Notes: a model not told the origin generated them from the sequence alone. Shown: positions 23,144-30,904, numbered from the stretch's first letter. The stretch is DNA of 36,850 nt from Trichococcus flocculiformis (GCF_900113645.1 NZ_FOQC01000019.1:1-36850), one strand, 5' to 3'. Numbers and translations are program-made.

Positions 23144-23593
23144 ATGGCATCAGCATTGATCGTATACGCAAGTTTGACAGGGAATACCGAAGAAATCGCC
23201 GATATCGTCGCAGACCAGTTGGAAGCATTGGGAGTGGACGTCGAAGTAAAAGAATGCACGCAAGTCGCACCTGAGGACTTCTTGGAATATGACATGAACA
23301 TCATCGCGACCTACACATACGGAACGGACGGCGACCTGCCGGACGAATTCATGGACTTCTACGAAGAGATGGAAGACGTCGATTTCACAGGCAAAATCGC
23401 CGGCGTCGTCGGCTCAGGCGACACGTTCTACGAATACTACTGCAAAGCGGTGGATGATTTTGAGGAACAATTCAAGAAGTTCGGCGCAACAATCGGCGCA
23501 GAAAATGTCAAAATCGACTTGAACGCCGAAGAAGAGGATATCGCGAACCTGCAGAAATTCTCTGAATCAATGGTAGCGGCGCTGAGCAACTAA
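23144..23593 (+). CDS. Short-chain flavodoxin
   Basis: A 149-residue acidic flavodoxin. The FMN phosphate loop is SLTGNTEEIA (residues 10-19), the ring-binding loops are TYTYGTDGDLPDEF and GSGDTFYEYYCKAVDDFEEQ. It carries single electrons between redox enzymes in the cytoplasm and can replace ferredoxin under low iron. It is alone between a repeat array and a terminator, so it forms its own transcript. Codon use is typical of a well expressed gene. The start ATG has a clear AGAAGG site. Confidence 0.95.
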   Translation: MASALIVYASLTGNTEEIADIVADQLEALGVDVEVKECTQVAPEDFLEYDMNIIATYTYGTDGDLPDEFMDFYEEMEDVDFTGKIAGVVGSGDTFYEYYCKAVDDFEEQFKKFGATIGAENVKIDLNAEEEDIANLQKFSESMVAALSN

Positions 23594-23628
23594 GTTCCCG
23601 CTCACCAGCAACACTGCAAGAAACAAAG

Positions 23629-23673
23629 CAAGAGTCGGCATTCGGGAATCCCTGCAGTTGGCTCTTCTTTTTT
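23629..23673 (+). terminator. Terminator of the flavodoxin gene
   Basis: AAGAG-TC-GG-C pairs, with some G-T pairs, with G-TTGGCTCTT, followed by CTTTTTT. It lies about 36 bases after the stop codon. Confidence 0.75.
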
Positions 23674-23694
23674 ACAACAGGGAGGAGGATCTAC

Positions 23695-24594
23695 ATGGAC
23701 GTGGGGATGGAATATGAAATATTGATGCTCCAGTTAGGGTCGTTGGCGCGCAAGCTTTTCAACGCCGAGGAGAATCTTTCGAAATACCAGGAAGCATTGG
23801 AAAAAGCCATTGCGACGCTGGAAAAGGAGAACCGCGACCTGGAACGGCTGCGCCACGATAGTTTTTCGAACACCTTGCTGAAGCTCTTCGGCAACTTTGA
23901 CCGCCGCTATGACAAGGAATACCGCGAAATCATTAGCGCCAAAGTCGAATTCGATAAGGCCTACGCGATGAAGATCGCCGCCGCGCGCAGGGTCAAGGAA
24001 GTCGAAGCCGATATCGAAGAGAAAAAATTGCGGCTGCGCAACATCAAGGAAGACGTCCTGCGCAAACATCCGGACATGAACCAGGTCGTCAGCGAACGCC
24101 AACAGCAGATTCTGGCGATCCAGCACGAATGGCGCGAAACCAACGAAGCCGAACAAGCCGGACTGGCCGTGCTCGAAGCCCTCTCCGACATCATCACTGG
24201 CCTCGACGCCGCCGATGCCATCTCGACCTGGGACCTGATCACCGACAACAGTCTGATCCTGGATTTTTTGAAATATGATAAATTGGATGCCGCTGAAGCA
24301 TCGCTGCTGCATCTTGAACAGACCGTCTACACTTTTGCCCGTGAGCTGCGCGACCTGGATTTCGTCTTCGAAACCGACCTCGAGACCATCTCCTCCACCC
24401 AGCGCGCCCTGGACATCTTCTTCGACAACCTCTTCTCCGACTGGGGAACGAAAGCCATTATTGAGAAGAACATCGAGAACCTGAAGAAGCTGCAGGACAG
24501 CACCGAGGACGTCATGGAAAGTTTGGCCGCGAAGAAACGCGAACTGGAAACAACACTGGAAGTGCTGGCGATTGAGGATGATACAGTAGTTTGA
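23695..24594 (+). CDS. Coiled-coil protein of unknown function
   Basis: A 299-residue soluble protein that I do not recognise. It has no signal peptide or membrane segment. Three heptad-rich regions are visible: about 20-60 (FNAEENLSKYQEALEKAIAT), about 85-150 (EFDKAYAMKIAAARRVKEVE and on) and about 260-290 (IEKNIENLKKLQDSTEDVME), separated by a leucine-rich acidic helical part (about 170-245). Composition and layout suggest a cytoplasmic scaffold or stress-related protein, but nothing specific supports a function. The start at 23695 has a strong GGAGGAGG six bases upstream. It follows the flavodoxin terminator by about 20 bases with no clear promoter, and has its own terminator. Confidence 0.75.
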   Translation: MDVGMEYEILMLQLGSLARKLFNAEENLSKYQEALEKAIATLEKENRDLERLRHDSFSNTLLKLFGNFDRRYDKEYREIISAKVEFDKAYAMKIAAARRVKEVEADIEEKKLRLRNIKEDVLRKHPDMNQVVSERQQQILAIQHEWRETNEAEQAGLAVLEALSDIITGLDAADAISTWDLITDNSLILDFLKYDKLDAAEASLLHLEQTVYTFARELRDLDFVFETDLETISSTQRALDIFFDNLFSDWGTKAIIEKNIENLKKLQDSTEDVMESLAAKKRELETTLEVLAIEDDTVV

Positions 24595-24604
24595 AATATA
24601 TGTG

Positions 24605-24643
24605 AAGAACCGACTGGGTCTGTGGACCATCGGTTCTTTTTGT
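24605..24643 (+). terminator. Terminator of the coiled-coil protein gene
   Basis: AAGAACCGA-TGGTC-type stem (GAACCGACTGGGTC / GACCATCGGTTC) with a TGTG loop, followed by TTTTTGTTT. Confidence 0.88.
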
Positions 24644-24664
24644 TTAGCGCGAACGCGAAACTCG

Positions 24665-24830
24665 AGTTTTGCCGGTAATGCTTGTTCCTCCGTTGAACGC
24701 GCTTCTCGCCGGAGGAGCGCTTCGGGTAATCTGTTCTCCTCCTACAAATGACTGTTGGCCGGAGCTGAGGGTTGGGCGGCTTGTTCTTCTCCGGAGAACG
24801 AGTCCTCGTCGGAGCTGACGGGCCATGAAC
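24665..24830. repeat. Hairpin satellite, single partial unit (three hairpins)
   Basis: One incomplete 189-bp unit: TTCCTCCG...CGCCGGAGG (H2-like), CTCCTCCTAC...TGGCCGGAGCTGAGG (H3), CTTCTCCGG...CGTCGGAGCTGACGG (H4). The wording between hairpins (GGTTGGGCGGC, GGAGCTGACGG) matches the array at 27135-27560 most closely, so the two share a subfamily. It lies between convergent genes and their terminators. Confidence 0.75.
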
Positions 24831-24849
24831 ATGGTATCAATTGTATATG

Positions 24850-24915
24850 TGCAAAAAAAAAGAACTGTTCAAAACCAGAATGATTTATTCTAGTTTTGAA
24901 ACAGTCCTTTGAACC
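24850..24915 (-). terminator. Terminator of the abortive-infection-like operon
   Basis: ACTGTT-CAAAAC-AGAAT pairs with ATTCT-GTTTTG-AACAGT (one bulge) and is preceded on the plus strand by nine A residues, giving a T-run on the minus strand. It lies about 50 bases after the stop codon at 24966. Confidence 0.85.
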
Positions 24916-24965
24916 GTAAAAATCACGTCAATTTTTTAATGGGAATTGACAAACACCAACTGTAT

Positions 24966-26255
24966 CTAAAGTATATCATTTTCCGAGGTGTCTGCAATAG
25001 CAATTTGAATTTTGTCAAAACTTTTTCTGAATTGAATATCGGTCTTGGAAAAGACGATACTGGCGTCTTCTTTTAACTGGGCTTTACTGTAACCATCATC
25101 GCGTTTTTTCAGAGAAAACAATTCAATCATGATTTTCGGATCCTGTCGTTTGAATACAAGATATTTTATCGGAATATGCTGGGTGAATTTCGGCAAGTCC
25201 CCTTTTTCGTTAAATGTAAAGTCATTCTCGTCACCGAAAAAGGACGTACCGATCAGCTGAACACCTAACCCAAGCCCCCTAGAAGTAAACACGCAATTAT
25301 AATAAATGTATATAACCAGATAATCGGGTAACATTGCACGAAGGATTCCATAGTATTTGTCTTTGTCTTTGATATTCGAATCGTTGATCATTTTGATTGC
25401 ACGATGAAAGAGTCTAAAAAAATCGCCATTATTATCCATATTTTTAGCAAACATTTTCTTATCGATGATTTGAAAAGCGTGCTCAAATCGGATTGGTCTG
25501 TTCAAAAGTTCATTCTCTTTATAATGATGCTTTAGCAGTTCCATAACACCTATATTCACGAGTGTTTCAAACTCTTTTTGATTGAATGTTGCTTTTCTTT
25601 TTAGAGAAATGGACGCACTCAGAGCATTTGATATTTGGGGATTACTCAAAAATTTCCAATAATCCTCTTTGTTATCAGAAGTAGTTAATTGTTTTACTTT
25701 TTTACGCAAAATGTCGTCTACACTGCTTTGATTCAGCATACGATTTATTTCAGTTTTGTTCAGATGGAATATTTCCATCAATTTGAAAGCTTTATGCACA
25801 TCAACACTTTTATGATAAGGTTTGTCATCTAGAGATTCTTTTATGGTGTTAACAAAGTCGATTATGTCTTTTTCAGTGATGGATTTGCTTTTTTCAATTA
25901 TCATGTCCAAGAGTTTAAAAAAAGTGTTCACCACTCTATCATCATCGCGATGTAGTTTATCTTTGTTTGAATTAACTCGATAGGTAATAAGTGTAAATGC
26001 AAGTGCAGCCAGCGAAATAATTTCGCTTGGTTCAAAATTTGTGTTAAAAAACGAGAATATAGGTTCAAATTTTTTAGCGTTGGAACCTAACATATTTGTT
26101 ATCGCATTTACATAATCTACAGCCATGAGCGACACAATAGATGTACATGCTAGAAACAGGACAAGTTTATTTTTGTAGACAATAGATGATTTTCCCAGAA
26201 AAGAAAAACCCGAAACAATTAAAAGCATAATGTAAAACAAAAACTTTATTTTCAA
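24966..26255 (-). CDS. putAbiC-like membrane protein, candidate abortive-infection effector
   Basis: A 429-residue protein with hydrophobic segments at about 4-20, 30-49 and 77-93 and a long cytoplasmic helical region. FFKLLDMIIEK (112-122), FFRLFHRAIKMI (279-290) and YYGILRAMLPDYLVIYIYYN (301-320) resemble the signature blocks of putative phage abortive infection (putAbiC) proteins, where a YxGILRAQLS-type block precedes a NxLxxxG segment. Mode of action of that family is poorly known. It lies 27 bases after a DUF6577/AbiEi-like regulator gene in one transcript. Base composition is more AT-rich than the neighbouring genes, which suggests transfer. Family recognition is by eye. Confidence 0.7.
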   Translation of the reverse strand: MKIKFLFYIMLLIVSGFSFLGKSSIVYKNKLVLFLACTSIVSLMAVDYVNAITNMLGSNAKKFEPIFSFFNTNFEPSEIISLAALAFTLITYRVNSNKDKLHRDDDRVVNTFFKLLDMIIEKSKSITEKDIIDFVNTIKESLDDKPYHKSVDVHKAFKLMEIFHLNKTEINRMLNQSSVDDILRKKVKQLTTSDNKEDYWKFLSNPQISNALSASISLKRKATFNQKEFETLVNIGVMELLKHHYKENELLNRPIRFEHAFQIIDKKMFAKNMDNNGDFFRLFHRAIKMINDSNIKDKDKYYGILRAMLPDYLVIYIYYNCVFTSRGLGLGVQLIGTSFFGDENDFTFNEKGDLPKFTQHIPIKYLVFKRQDPKIMIELFSLKKRDDGYSKAQLKEDASIVFSKTDIQFRKSFDKIQIAIADTSENDIL

Positions 26256-26282
26256 TGGAAATCACCTCGTCTCTTTGATCTG

Positions 26283-27020
26283 TCAGAGCGATTCTTTTTC
26301 TGATAATCCGAATGGAACCAGCGCCTTTTCGACACGCCTTTTCTTAGCGTACCGCTGGATGGTTGAGTAGTTCAAGTTGTATTTATCCCGGGCATTGGCG
26401 ATGATTTTTTTCACTTCGGATGCGCCTATAGGCAAAATCATGGGATCGTTTATTATCAGGTCGACCAATAATTGTTCCAGCTTCGGAATATGGTAATTCT
26501 CATTTATTCGATTCCGCGGGGAGTCGACATACAGCCTCTTGAGGATAATGTTTTCCTCTTGCGGCGAAATGTAAAGATCATAAAATTTTTCGTCCGGATC
26601 GAGATAAATATTCCGATATTGTTGCTTCAGGAAGTGAAAAACGGATTCCAGAGCATCATTATCGACTTCAAGGATAATATTTTTGGACAGGTATATGTGA
26701 TCCGCCAAATTAGACAACCATTCAGTCGGGTAGACAGAAAAATTAGCGTAAGGATATTTTTCTTGGATCATTTCGGCGAGCTCAATCATCTTCTTCGTTT
26801 GTTCTGGCTGAAACACCTGCTTTTCAGGCAAGGCGAATTGCCCTCTACTCGGGCTATAGAGGACATTATTTTGCTTCAATTGATAGATACGCCAACGCAA
26901 CGTGTTTACTTTTAAATCCGGTTCAAAAGTCTGATAAAACTGCAAAAGTTGCTGTGTCGATACGGGTTGATTGTGTTTAAGAAAAATCCCCAGTTCATTT
27001 AGCCTCAATTTTGAAGTCAT
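26283..27020 (-). CDS. DUF6577/AbiEi-like winged-helix regulator
   Basis: A 245-residue protein. Residues 1-65 (LNELGIFLKHNQPVSTQQLL, then TLRWRIYQLKQNNVLYSPSRGQFAL) form an AbiEi-type winged helix. The middle YPTEWLSNLADHIYLSKNII and LEVDNDALESVFHFLKQ, and the later IPKLEQLLVDLIINDPMILP plus YNLNYSTIQRYAKKRR, match the usual DUF6577 pattern (WLxxxxxH, E...ESVFxxL, PxLEKLLVD, RYAxRR). Such proteins usually act as antitoxin/repressor with an AbiEii-type nucleotidyltransferase, but here the partner is a membrane protein. GGAGG precedes the start. It is first in the operon, consistent with autoregulation. Confidence 0.82.
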   Translation of the reverse strand: MTSKLRLNELGIFLKHNQPVSTQQLLQFYQTFEPDLKVNTLRWRIYQLKQNNVLYSPSRGQFALPEKQVFQPEQTKKMIELAEMIQEKYPYANFSVYPTEWLSNLADHIYLSKNIILEVDNDALESVFHFLKQQYRNIYLDPDEKFYDLYISPQEENIILKRLYVDSPRNRINENYHIPKLEQLLVDLIINDPMILPIGASEVKKIIANARDKYNLNYSTIQRYAKKRRVEKALVPFGLSEKESL

Positions 27021-27085
27021 AATCTGTCCTCCATTTTTTCTAATAAACGTGTCAAAAACGAATACTGACCCTTTTGTTTGATGTC

Positions 27086-27114
27086 ATTATAACCAACTGA
27101 GCGGCATAAAACAA
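27086..27114 (-). promoter_or_regulatory. Promoter of the DUF6577/putAbiC-like operon
   Basis: On the minus strand TTGTTT (27114-27109), a 17-base spacer and a consensus TATAAT (27091-27086), about 65 bases before the ATG at 27020. Confidence 0.7.
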
Positions 27115-27134
27115 CAAAATGAGCCGATTGTTAG

Positions 27135-27560
27135 GTTCGCTCTTCGTTAGGCTGCAGGTCTGGGTTGAGTTTCTCCTGTGAACGCCCTTCTCACAGGAGT
27201 TGGGGTTTCGGTAATCTGCTCTCCTCCTGCGGGCGAATGCTGGCCGGAGCTGAGGCTATCGGCGGCTCGCTCTTCTCCTGGGAGCAAGTCCTCGTCGGAG
27301 TTGACGTCCCCCTGATGAACGCCAGCTCCGGCGAAGACAACCTTGGTCGGAGCTGGTGCTTTCCTCCGGTGAGCGGGCTTCTCGCCGGAGTTGGGCTTCC
27401 GGTAATCGGCTGTCCTCCTGCGGGAGAATGTTGGCCGGAGCTGGGGGCTGGGCGGCTCGCTCTTCTCCGGGGAGCAAGTCCTCCTCGGAGCTGACGGACC
27501 GTTACAAACGCCTGCTCCGGCGAGGACAACACTTATCGGAGGAGCGAGCGGATTCGCCGG
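27135..27560. repeat. 189-bp hairpin satellite, array 3 (about 2 units)
   Basis: H1 anchors CTCCGG at 27326 and 27515 are 189 bp apart. H2 (CTCCGGTGAGCGGGCTTCTCGCCGGAG type), H3 and H4 fall at the expected places before and after. The array fills the gap between the candidate defence operon and the region upstream of pepS. Stems here are more perfect than in array 2. Confidence 0.83.
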
Positions 27561-27639
27561 CTGGGGGACGCATTCGGGAAGCAAAAGCGTTAATTTTTTT
27601 AAATGATATTGCATTTATTGCGTAAATGTGAGAATATAG

Positions 27640-27746
27640 TACATGTAATCGATTTTATGTCAATTACAGGAGCCCTTGTGGTTCCAGCTTCTGTTTAATC
27701 CCCCCAAGGTTAAATAGACAAAGCTCAGCTTCGGCTGAGTTTTTTT
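27640..27746 (+). ncRNA. Candidate small RNA ending in a strong terminator
   Basis: A textbook terminator (CTCAGC TTCG GCTGAG then seven T residues, 27724-27746) has no gene upstream; only repeat array precedes. TATAGT at 27635-27640, with TTGCAT about 20 bases upstream, could start a roughly 100-base RNA including CCCTTGTGGTTCCAGCTTC and CCCCCCAAGGTTAAATAGAC. I do not recognise a known RNA family. Alternatively, the terminator only insulates pepS from read-through. Confidence 0.35.
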
Positions 27747-27783
27747 GCGTTCCGGGGTCAATATCGCACAAATATAAGGGAAA

Positions 27784-27818
27784 CTTATCTATTCTCTAGA
27801 GATAAGTTGTGCTATGAT
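27784..27818 (+). promoter_or_regulatory. Promoter region of pepS
   Basis: An extended -10 (TGC-TATGAT, hexamer 27813-27818) follows a short inverted repeat, CTTATCT...AGATAAG (27784-27806), which could be an operator. The pepS ATG is at 27857 with AGGAG upstream. Confidence 0.5.
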
Positions 27819-27856
27819 AGTGCTAGTTCGTTTATAAGCATAGGAGTGAATACACA

Positions 27857-29101
27857 ATGGCATTACCGAATTTTGAGGAAAATCTGCAAAAGTACGCCAA
27901 ATTGTTGGTTTCGAAAGGGATCAATGTGCAAAAAGGCCACACGATCGTCATCAACATCGACGTCGAGCAGGCACCGTTCGCGCGTCTGTTGACGAAGGAA
28001 GCCTACGCGTTGGGCGCCGAGGAAGTCATCGTCAAGTGGACCGACGATATCGTCACCCGCGAAACCTACCTGCACACGTCCGAGGAGCGCATGACGAACG
28101 TTCCGCAGTACAAGATTGATGAAAGCCTCGACATGATTGAAAAGAAAGCGAGCCGCCTTTCGGTACGCTCGGCCGATCCGGATGCGCTGAACGGCGTCGA
28201 CGGCAAGAAGTTGGCTGCCGTGCAAAAGGCTAATAACGTCGCCTTCGATGCGCAACGCACCGCGACCCAAGCCAACAAAGTGAGCTGGACCGTCGCTGCC
28301 GCAGCCGGTGCGAAATGGGCGGCGAAAGTCTTCCCCGAGCTGGCGACCGAAGAGGAACAAGTCGACGCCTTGTGGAATGAAATCTTCAAGACATGCCGCG
28401 TCTACGAAGCCGATCCTGTGGCTGCCTGGGATGCGCATGAAGCGCGCCTTCTGTCGAAAGCCGACGTGCTGAACGCGGAGCAGTTCGACGCTTTGCATTA
28501 CACCGCGCCGAACGGAACCGATTTGACTGTCGGTATGCCGCAAAACCACATCTGGGAAAGCGCCGGCAGCGTGAACGCGCAGAACGAGAAGTTCATCGCC
28601 AACATGCCGACCGAGGAAGTCTTCTCCGCGCCTGATTTCCGCCGCATCGACGGTATCGTGAAATCGACGAAACCGCTGAGTTACGCCGGCAACATCATCG
28701 ACGGCATGACGTTCCGGTTTGAGGGCGGCCAGGTGACCGAAGTGACCGCCGAAAAAGGCGAAGACACGATCAAACGCCTCGTCGAAGAAAACGACGGCGG
28801 ACGCAGCCTCGGCGAAGTCGCCCTGGTTCCGGATCCATCACCGATTTCACAATCCGGTATCGTCTTCTTCAATACCCTGTTCGACGAAAATGCCTCCAAC
28901 CACTTGGCGCTGGGTTCGGCTTACGCATCCAGTGTTGTGGGCGGCACCGAAATGACCCAAGAAGAGTTGGCTGCAGCCGGCTTGAACCGTTCGACTACGC
29001 ACGTGGACTTCATGATCGGGTCCGCGGATATGAATATCGACGGAATCCGCAAGGACGGATCGGTTATGCCGATCTTCCGCAATGGGGATTGGGCGTTCTA
29101 A
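27857..29101 (+). CDS. pepS: M29 family metalloaminopeptidase PepS/AmpS
   Basis: A 414-residue cytoplasmic aminopeptidase of the thermophilic M29 family, as found in streptococci and enterococci. It opens LPNFEENLQKYAKLLVSKGI and carries the family's metal-site segments: NMPTEEVFSAPD, GGRSLGEVALVPDPSPISQSG, HLALGSAYASS and STTHVDFMIGSADMNIDG, whose Glu, His, Tyr and Asp residues bind two metal ions. It removes N-terminal residues from peptides. Its length is standard. It is monocistronic: own promoter, terminator 24 bases after the stop, and hairpin arrays on both sides. GC and codon use suggest high expression. Confidence 0.95.
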   Translation: MALPNFEENLQKYAKLLVSKGINVQKGHTIVINIDVEQAPFARLLTKEAYALGAEEVIVKWTDDIVTRETYLHTSEERMTNVPQYKIDESLDMIEKKASRLSVRSADPDALNGVDGKKLAAVQKANNVAFDAQRTATQANKVSWTVAAAAGAKWAAKVFPELATEEEQVDALWNEIFKTCRVYEADPVAAWDAHEARLLSKADVLNAEQFDALHYTAPNGTDLTVGMPQNHIWESAGSVNAQNEKFIANMPTEEVFSAPDFRRIDGIVKSTKPLSYAGNIIDGMTFRFEGGQVTEVTAEKGEDTIKRLVEENDGGRSLGEVALVPDPSPISQSGIVFFNTLFDENASNHLALGSAYASSVVGGTEMTQEELAAAGLNRSTTHVDFMIGSADMNIDGIRKDGSVMPIFRNGDWAF

Positions 29102-29124
29102 GGGTTTGTTGTTAGTTTGGTTGG

Positions 29125-29148
29125 CCTCCCGGAGACGGGAGGTTTTTT
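29125..29148 (+). terminator. Terminator of pepS
   Basis: CCTCCCG GAGA CGGGAGG hairpin followed by six T residues. Confidence 0.9.
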
Positions 29149-29164
29149 GTGTTGTTTTTTTGGG

Positions 29165-29905
29165 GGTTCGCCGGAGCAGATGGCTGGATGGGTGCGTCAG
29201 CTCCGATAAGGGTACGCTCGCCGAAGAAGAGCGTGCTGTAAATCTCCTAGCTCCGGCTAACATTCCTTCATCGGAGAAAATTTATTACCGGAAACCGCAA
29301 CTCCGGCGAGCGAACCTTTCGCCGGAGGAAAGCAGCAGCTCCTATAAAGCTTGCCTTCGCCGGAGCTGGTGCCTGCAAGCGTGCGTCTGCTCCGATAAAG
29401 ACCTGCTCACCGTTGAAGCGCGTGCCGCATAGCTGCCAGCTCCGGCCAACATTCCTTCATCGGAGGAAATCTATTACCGGAAACCGCAACTCCGGTGAGA
29501 GCCCCGTTCCCCGGAGGAAAGCACCAGCTCCTATAAAGCTTGCCTTCGCCGGAGCTAGCGGCTGGATAGGTGCGGCAGCTCCGATAAGGATCCGCTCACC
29601 GAAGAAGAGCGTGCCGTAAATCTCCTAGCTCCGGCTAACATTCGCTTGCAGGAGGAAATCTATTACCGGTAACCACAACTCCGGTGAGAGCCCCGTTCCC
29701 CGGAGGAAAGCACCAGCTCCTATAAAGCTTGCCTTCGCCGGAGCTGGCGGCTGGATAGGTGCGGCAGTTCCGATAAGGATCCGTTCACCGAAGAAGAGCG
29801 TACCGTAAATCTCCCAGCTCCGGCCAACATTCCTTCACAGGAGAAGGACTATTACCGGTAACCCCAACTCCGGCGAGCGACCCTTTCGCCGGAGGTAACG
29901 GCGCC
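29165..29905. repeat. 189-bp hairpin satellite, array 4 (nearly 4 units, opposite orientation)
   Basis: The anchor CTCCGATAA (TTCCGATAA in the last) lies at 29201, 29390, 29579 and 29768: exactly 189 bp each time. Reading the complement of array 1 lines up hairpin for hairpin (GCTCCGGCTAACATTCGCTT, GGAGGAA, CAACTCCGGTGAG, GGAAAGCACCAGCTCCT, TTCGCCGGAGCTG), so this array is the same family inverted. The last unit is cut after about 138 bases, directly before the promoter of the small membrane protein. Confidence 0.87.
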
Positions 29906-29970
29906 GTTTTCTCATTATTAAGAATTCGTAACGGTACGGTACTTTTCTTTAGTTCTGTTTTTCGATAAGC

Positions 29971-29976
29971 TATAAT
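29971..29976 (+). promoter_or_regulatory. -10 element of the small membrane protein gene
   Basis: Consensus TATAAT, with a weak TTTAGT 17 bases upstream. It overlaps the in-frame ATG at 29975, so that ATG cannot be on the transcript and the downstream GTG at 30023 is the likely start. Confidence 0.6.
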
Positions 29977-30022
29977 GTGGGTAGAGAGTCAGACAAGTCT
30001 TCACGAAAGCAGGGTGTTTATC

Positions 30023-30289
30023 GTGGTCGATCGAAAAAAACGGATGGAACAGTTCGAGGAGGTTTCACAGGCGGTGGAACCAGAAAAACCGTCCAGCCTG
30101 AGTTGGTTGTATATTTTCGGTGCAGTGCTATTGATTTTTGGCCTTACTTTGGTCTTCCAGCAAATGAGCGGCACGACGGATGGCGAAGTGCGACCGGCCG
30201 ACATCGAGAGTCTGCAAGCGGAAATCGCTGAGCTTAAGGGTACGGTTTCGGATTTGGAAGCGCGCATCGAGGCATTGGAAAATGAATGA
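30023..30289 (+). CDS. Small single-pass membrane protein with C-terminal coiled coil
   Basis: An 88-residue protein, starting at GTG (AGGGTG about 6 bases upstream), reading VVDRKKRMEQFEE. A charged N-terminal part of about 25 residues is followed by one membrane helix (LSWLYIFGAVLLIFGLTLVF, residues about 29-48). Then comes a short linker and a leucine/acid heptad stretch (IESLQAEIAELKGTVSDLEA, ending RIEALENE) that should form a coiled coil outside or inside the membrane. Such small proteins often serve as membrane anchors or oligomer seeds, but no function can be assigned. It stands alone with its own promoter and a terminator-like hairpin at 30417. Confidence 0.7.
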   Translation: MVDRKKRMEQFEEVSQAVEPEKPSSLSWLYIFGAVLLIFGLTLVFQQMSGTTDGEVRPADIESLQAEIAELKGTVSDLEARIEALENE

Positions 30290-30416
30290 GATCAGAGTGT
30301 GATGAATCCCGGGTAGAAATCGTGCACTGAGAGGACTAACACTAAATCGACGCTTTTTTTCCGTGTATGATAATCAGCTTAGGCACAGATTTCTGGGAGC
30401 CAGAACACGTTTTAGA

Positions 30417-30441
30417 GGGCAGCTGATTGGCTGCCCTTTTT
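30417..30441 (+). terminator. Intrinsic terminator upstream of the tRNA gene
   Basis: GGGCAGC/GCTGCCC stem followed by TTTTT. It may end the small membrane protein transcript (stop at 30289) or a short RNA starting near the TATGAT-like sequence at about 30365. Confidence 0.85.
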
Positions 30442-30535
30442 ATGCTTTTCGCCTACATTCTCTGACTCGAGGAATTTTTTTCAAACGGTTGTGGAAATTG
30501 CACGCATTAAGTGATACAATGAATAGTGTTCTGTT

Positions 30536-30608
30536 GGTCCTATAGCTCAGCGGATAGAGCACTCGTTTCCTAAACGAGGTGTCGGAAGTTCAATTCTTCT
30601 TAGGACCG
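30536..30608 (+). tRNA. tRNA-Arg (anticodon CCT)
   Basis: A full cloverleaf: acceptor GGTCCTA/TAGGACC, D arm GCTC-AGCGGATA-GAGC, anticodon stem CTCGT/ACGAG with loop TTCCTAA giving anticodon CCT, and T arm GGAAG-TTCAATT-CTTCT. The discriminator is G and no CCA is encoded. It reads the rare AGG arginine codon. It stands alone, upstream of a strong terminator. tRNA-Arg(CCT) 3' ends are used as integration sites in some Firmicutes, but no integrase or repeat of the 3' end was noticed here. Confidence 0.96.
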
Positions 30609-30622
30609 TCATATTTGAATGA

Positions 30623-30658
30623 TAAGGAGGTGTCTCATATCGAGGCGCCTCCTTTTTT
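30623..30658 (+). terminator. Terminator of tRNA-Arg
   Basis: AAGGAGGTGTCTC pairs with GAGGCGCCTCCTT across a short ATATC loop and is followed by a T-run. Confidence 0.9.
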
Positions 30659-30696
30659 ATCGTTTATCGATAGCGCGCGTATTTGCCGACTGAATA

Positions 30697-30904
30697 GATA
30701 CCGAAAATGATAAAACACCTGACAGATTGCTCTTCTGTCGGGCGTCAGCCCAGGACGGTGACTCAGTTACCCGAGAGTCCGACAGGCTGTCGACTAATCT
30801 GATACCGAAAAGCACAAAACACCAGACAGGTCGCCCTTCTGTCGGGCGTCAGCTCAGGACGGTATCCCAGATACCCGAGACTTCATGCAGCTGTCGACTA
30901 ACCT
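30697..30904. repeat. 104-bp tandem repeat, two copies
   Basis: Units 30697-30800 and 30801-30904 both begin GATACCGAAAA (GATACCGAAAAT/GATACCGAAAAG), continue AAAACACC-GACAG, CTTCTGTCGGGCGTCAGC, CAGGACGGT, and end GTCGACTAA-CTGATA. A third start (GATAAAGG) follows at 30905. Each unit contains a CTGTCGGGCGTCAG-type dyad with inner pairing. The ACCGTCCTGGGC segment (here inverted) is shared with the array at 17.4-17.9 kb. Confidence 0.85.

Noticed and set aside
29975-30022. ATG at 29975 as start of the small membrane protein.
   Set aside because: It overlaps the TATAAT -10 element, so it would lie upstream of the transcript; the GTG at 30023 has a suitable ribosome binding site.
30536-30608. 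tRNA-Arg(CCT) as attachment site of an integrated element.
   Set aside because: No integrase gene and no second copy of the tRNA 3' end was seen in the window.
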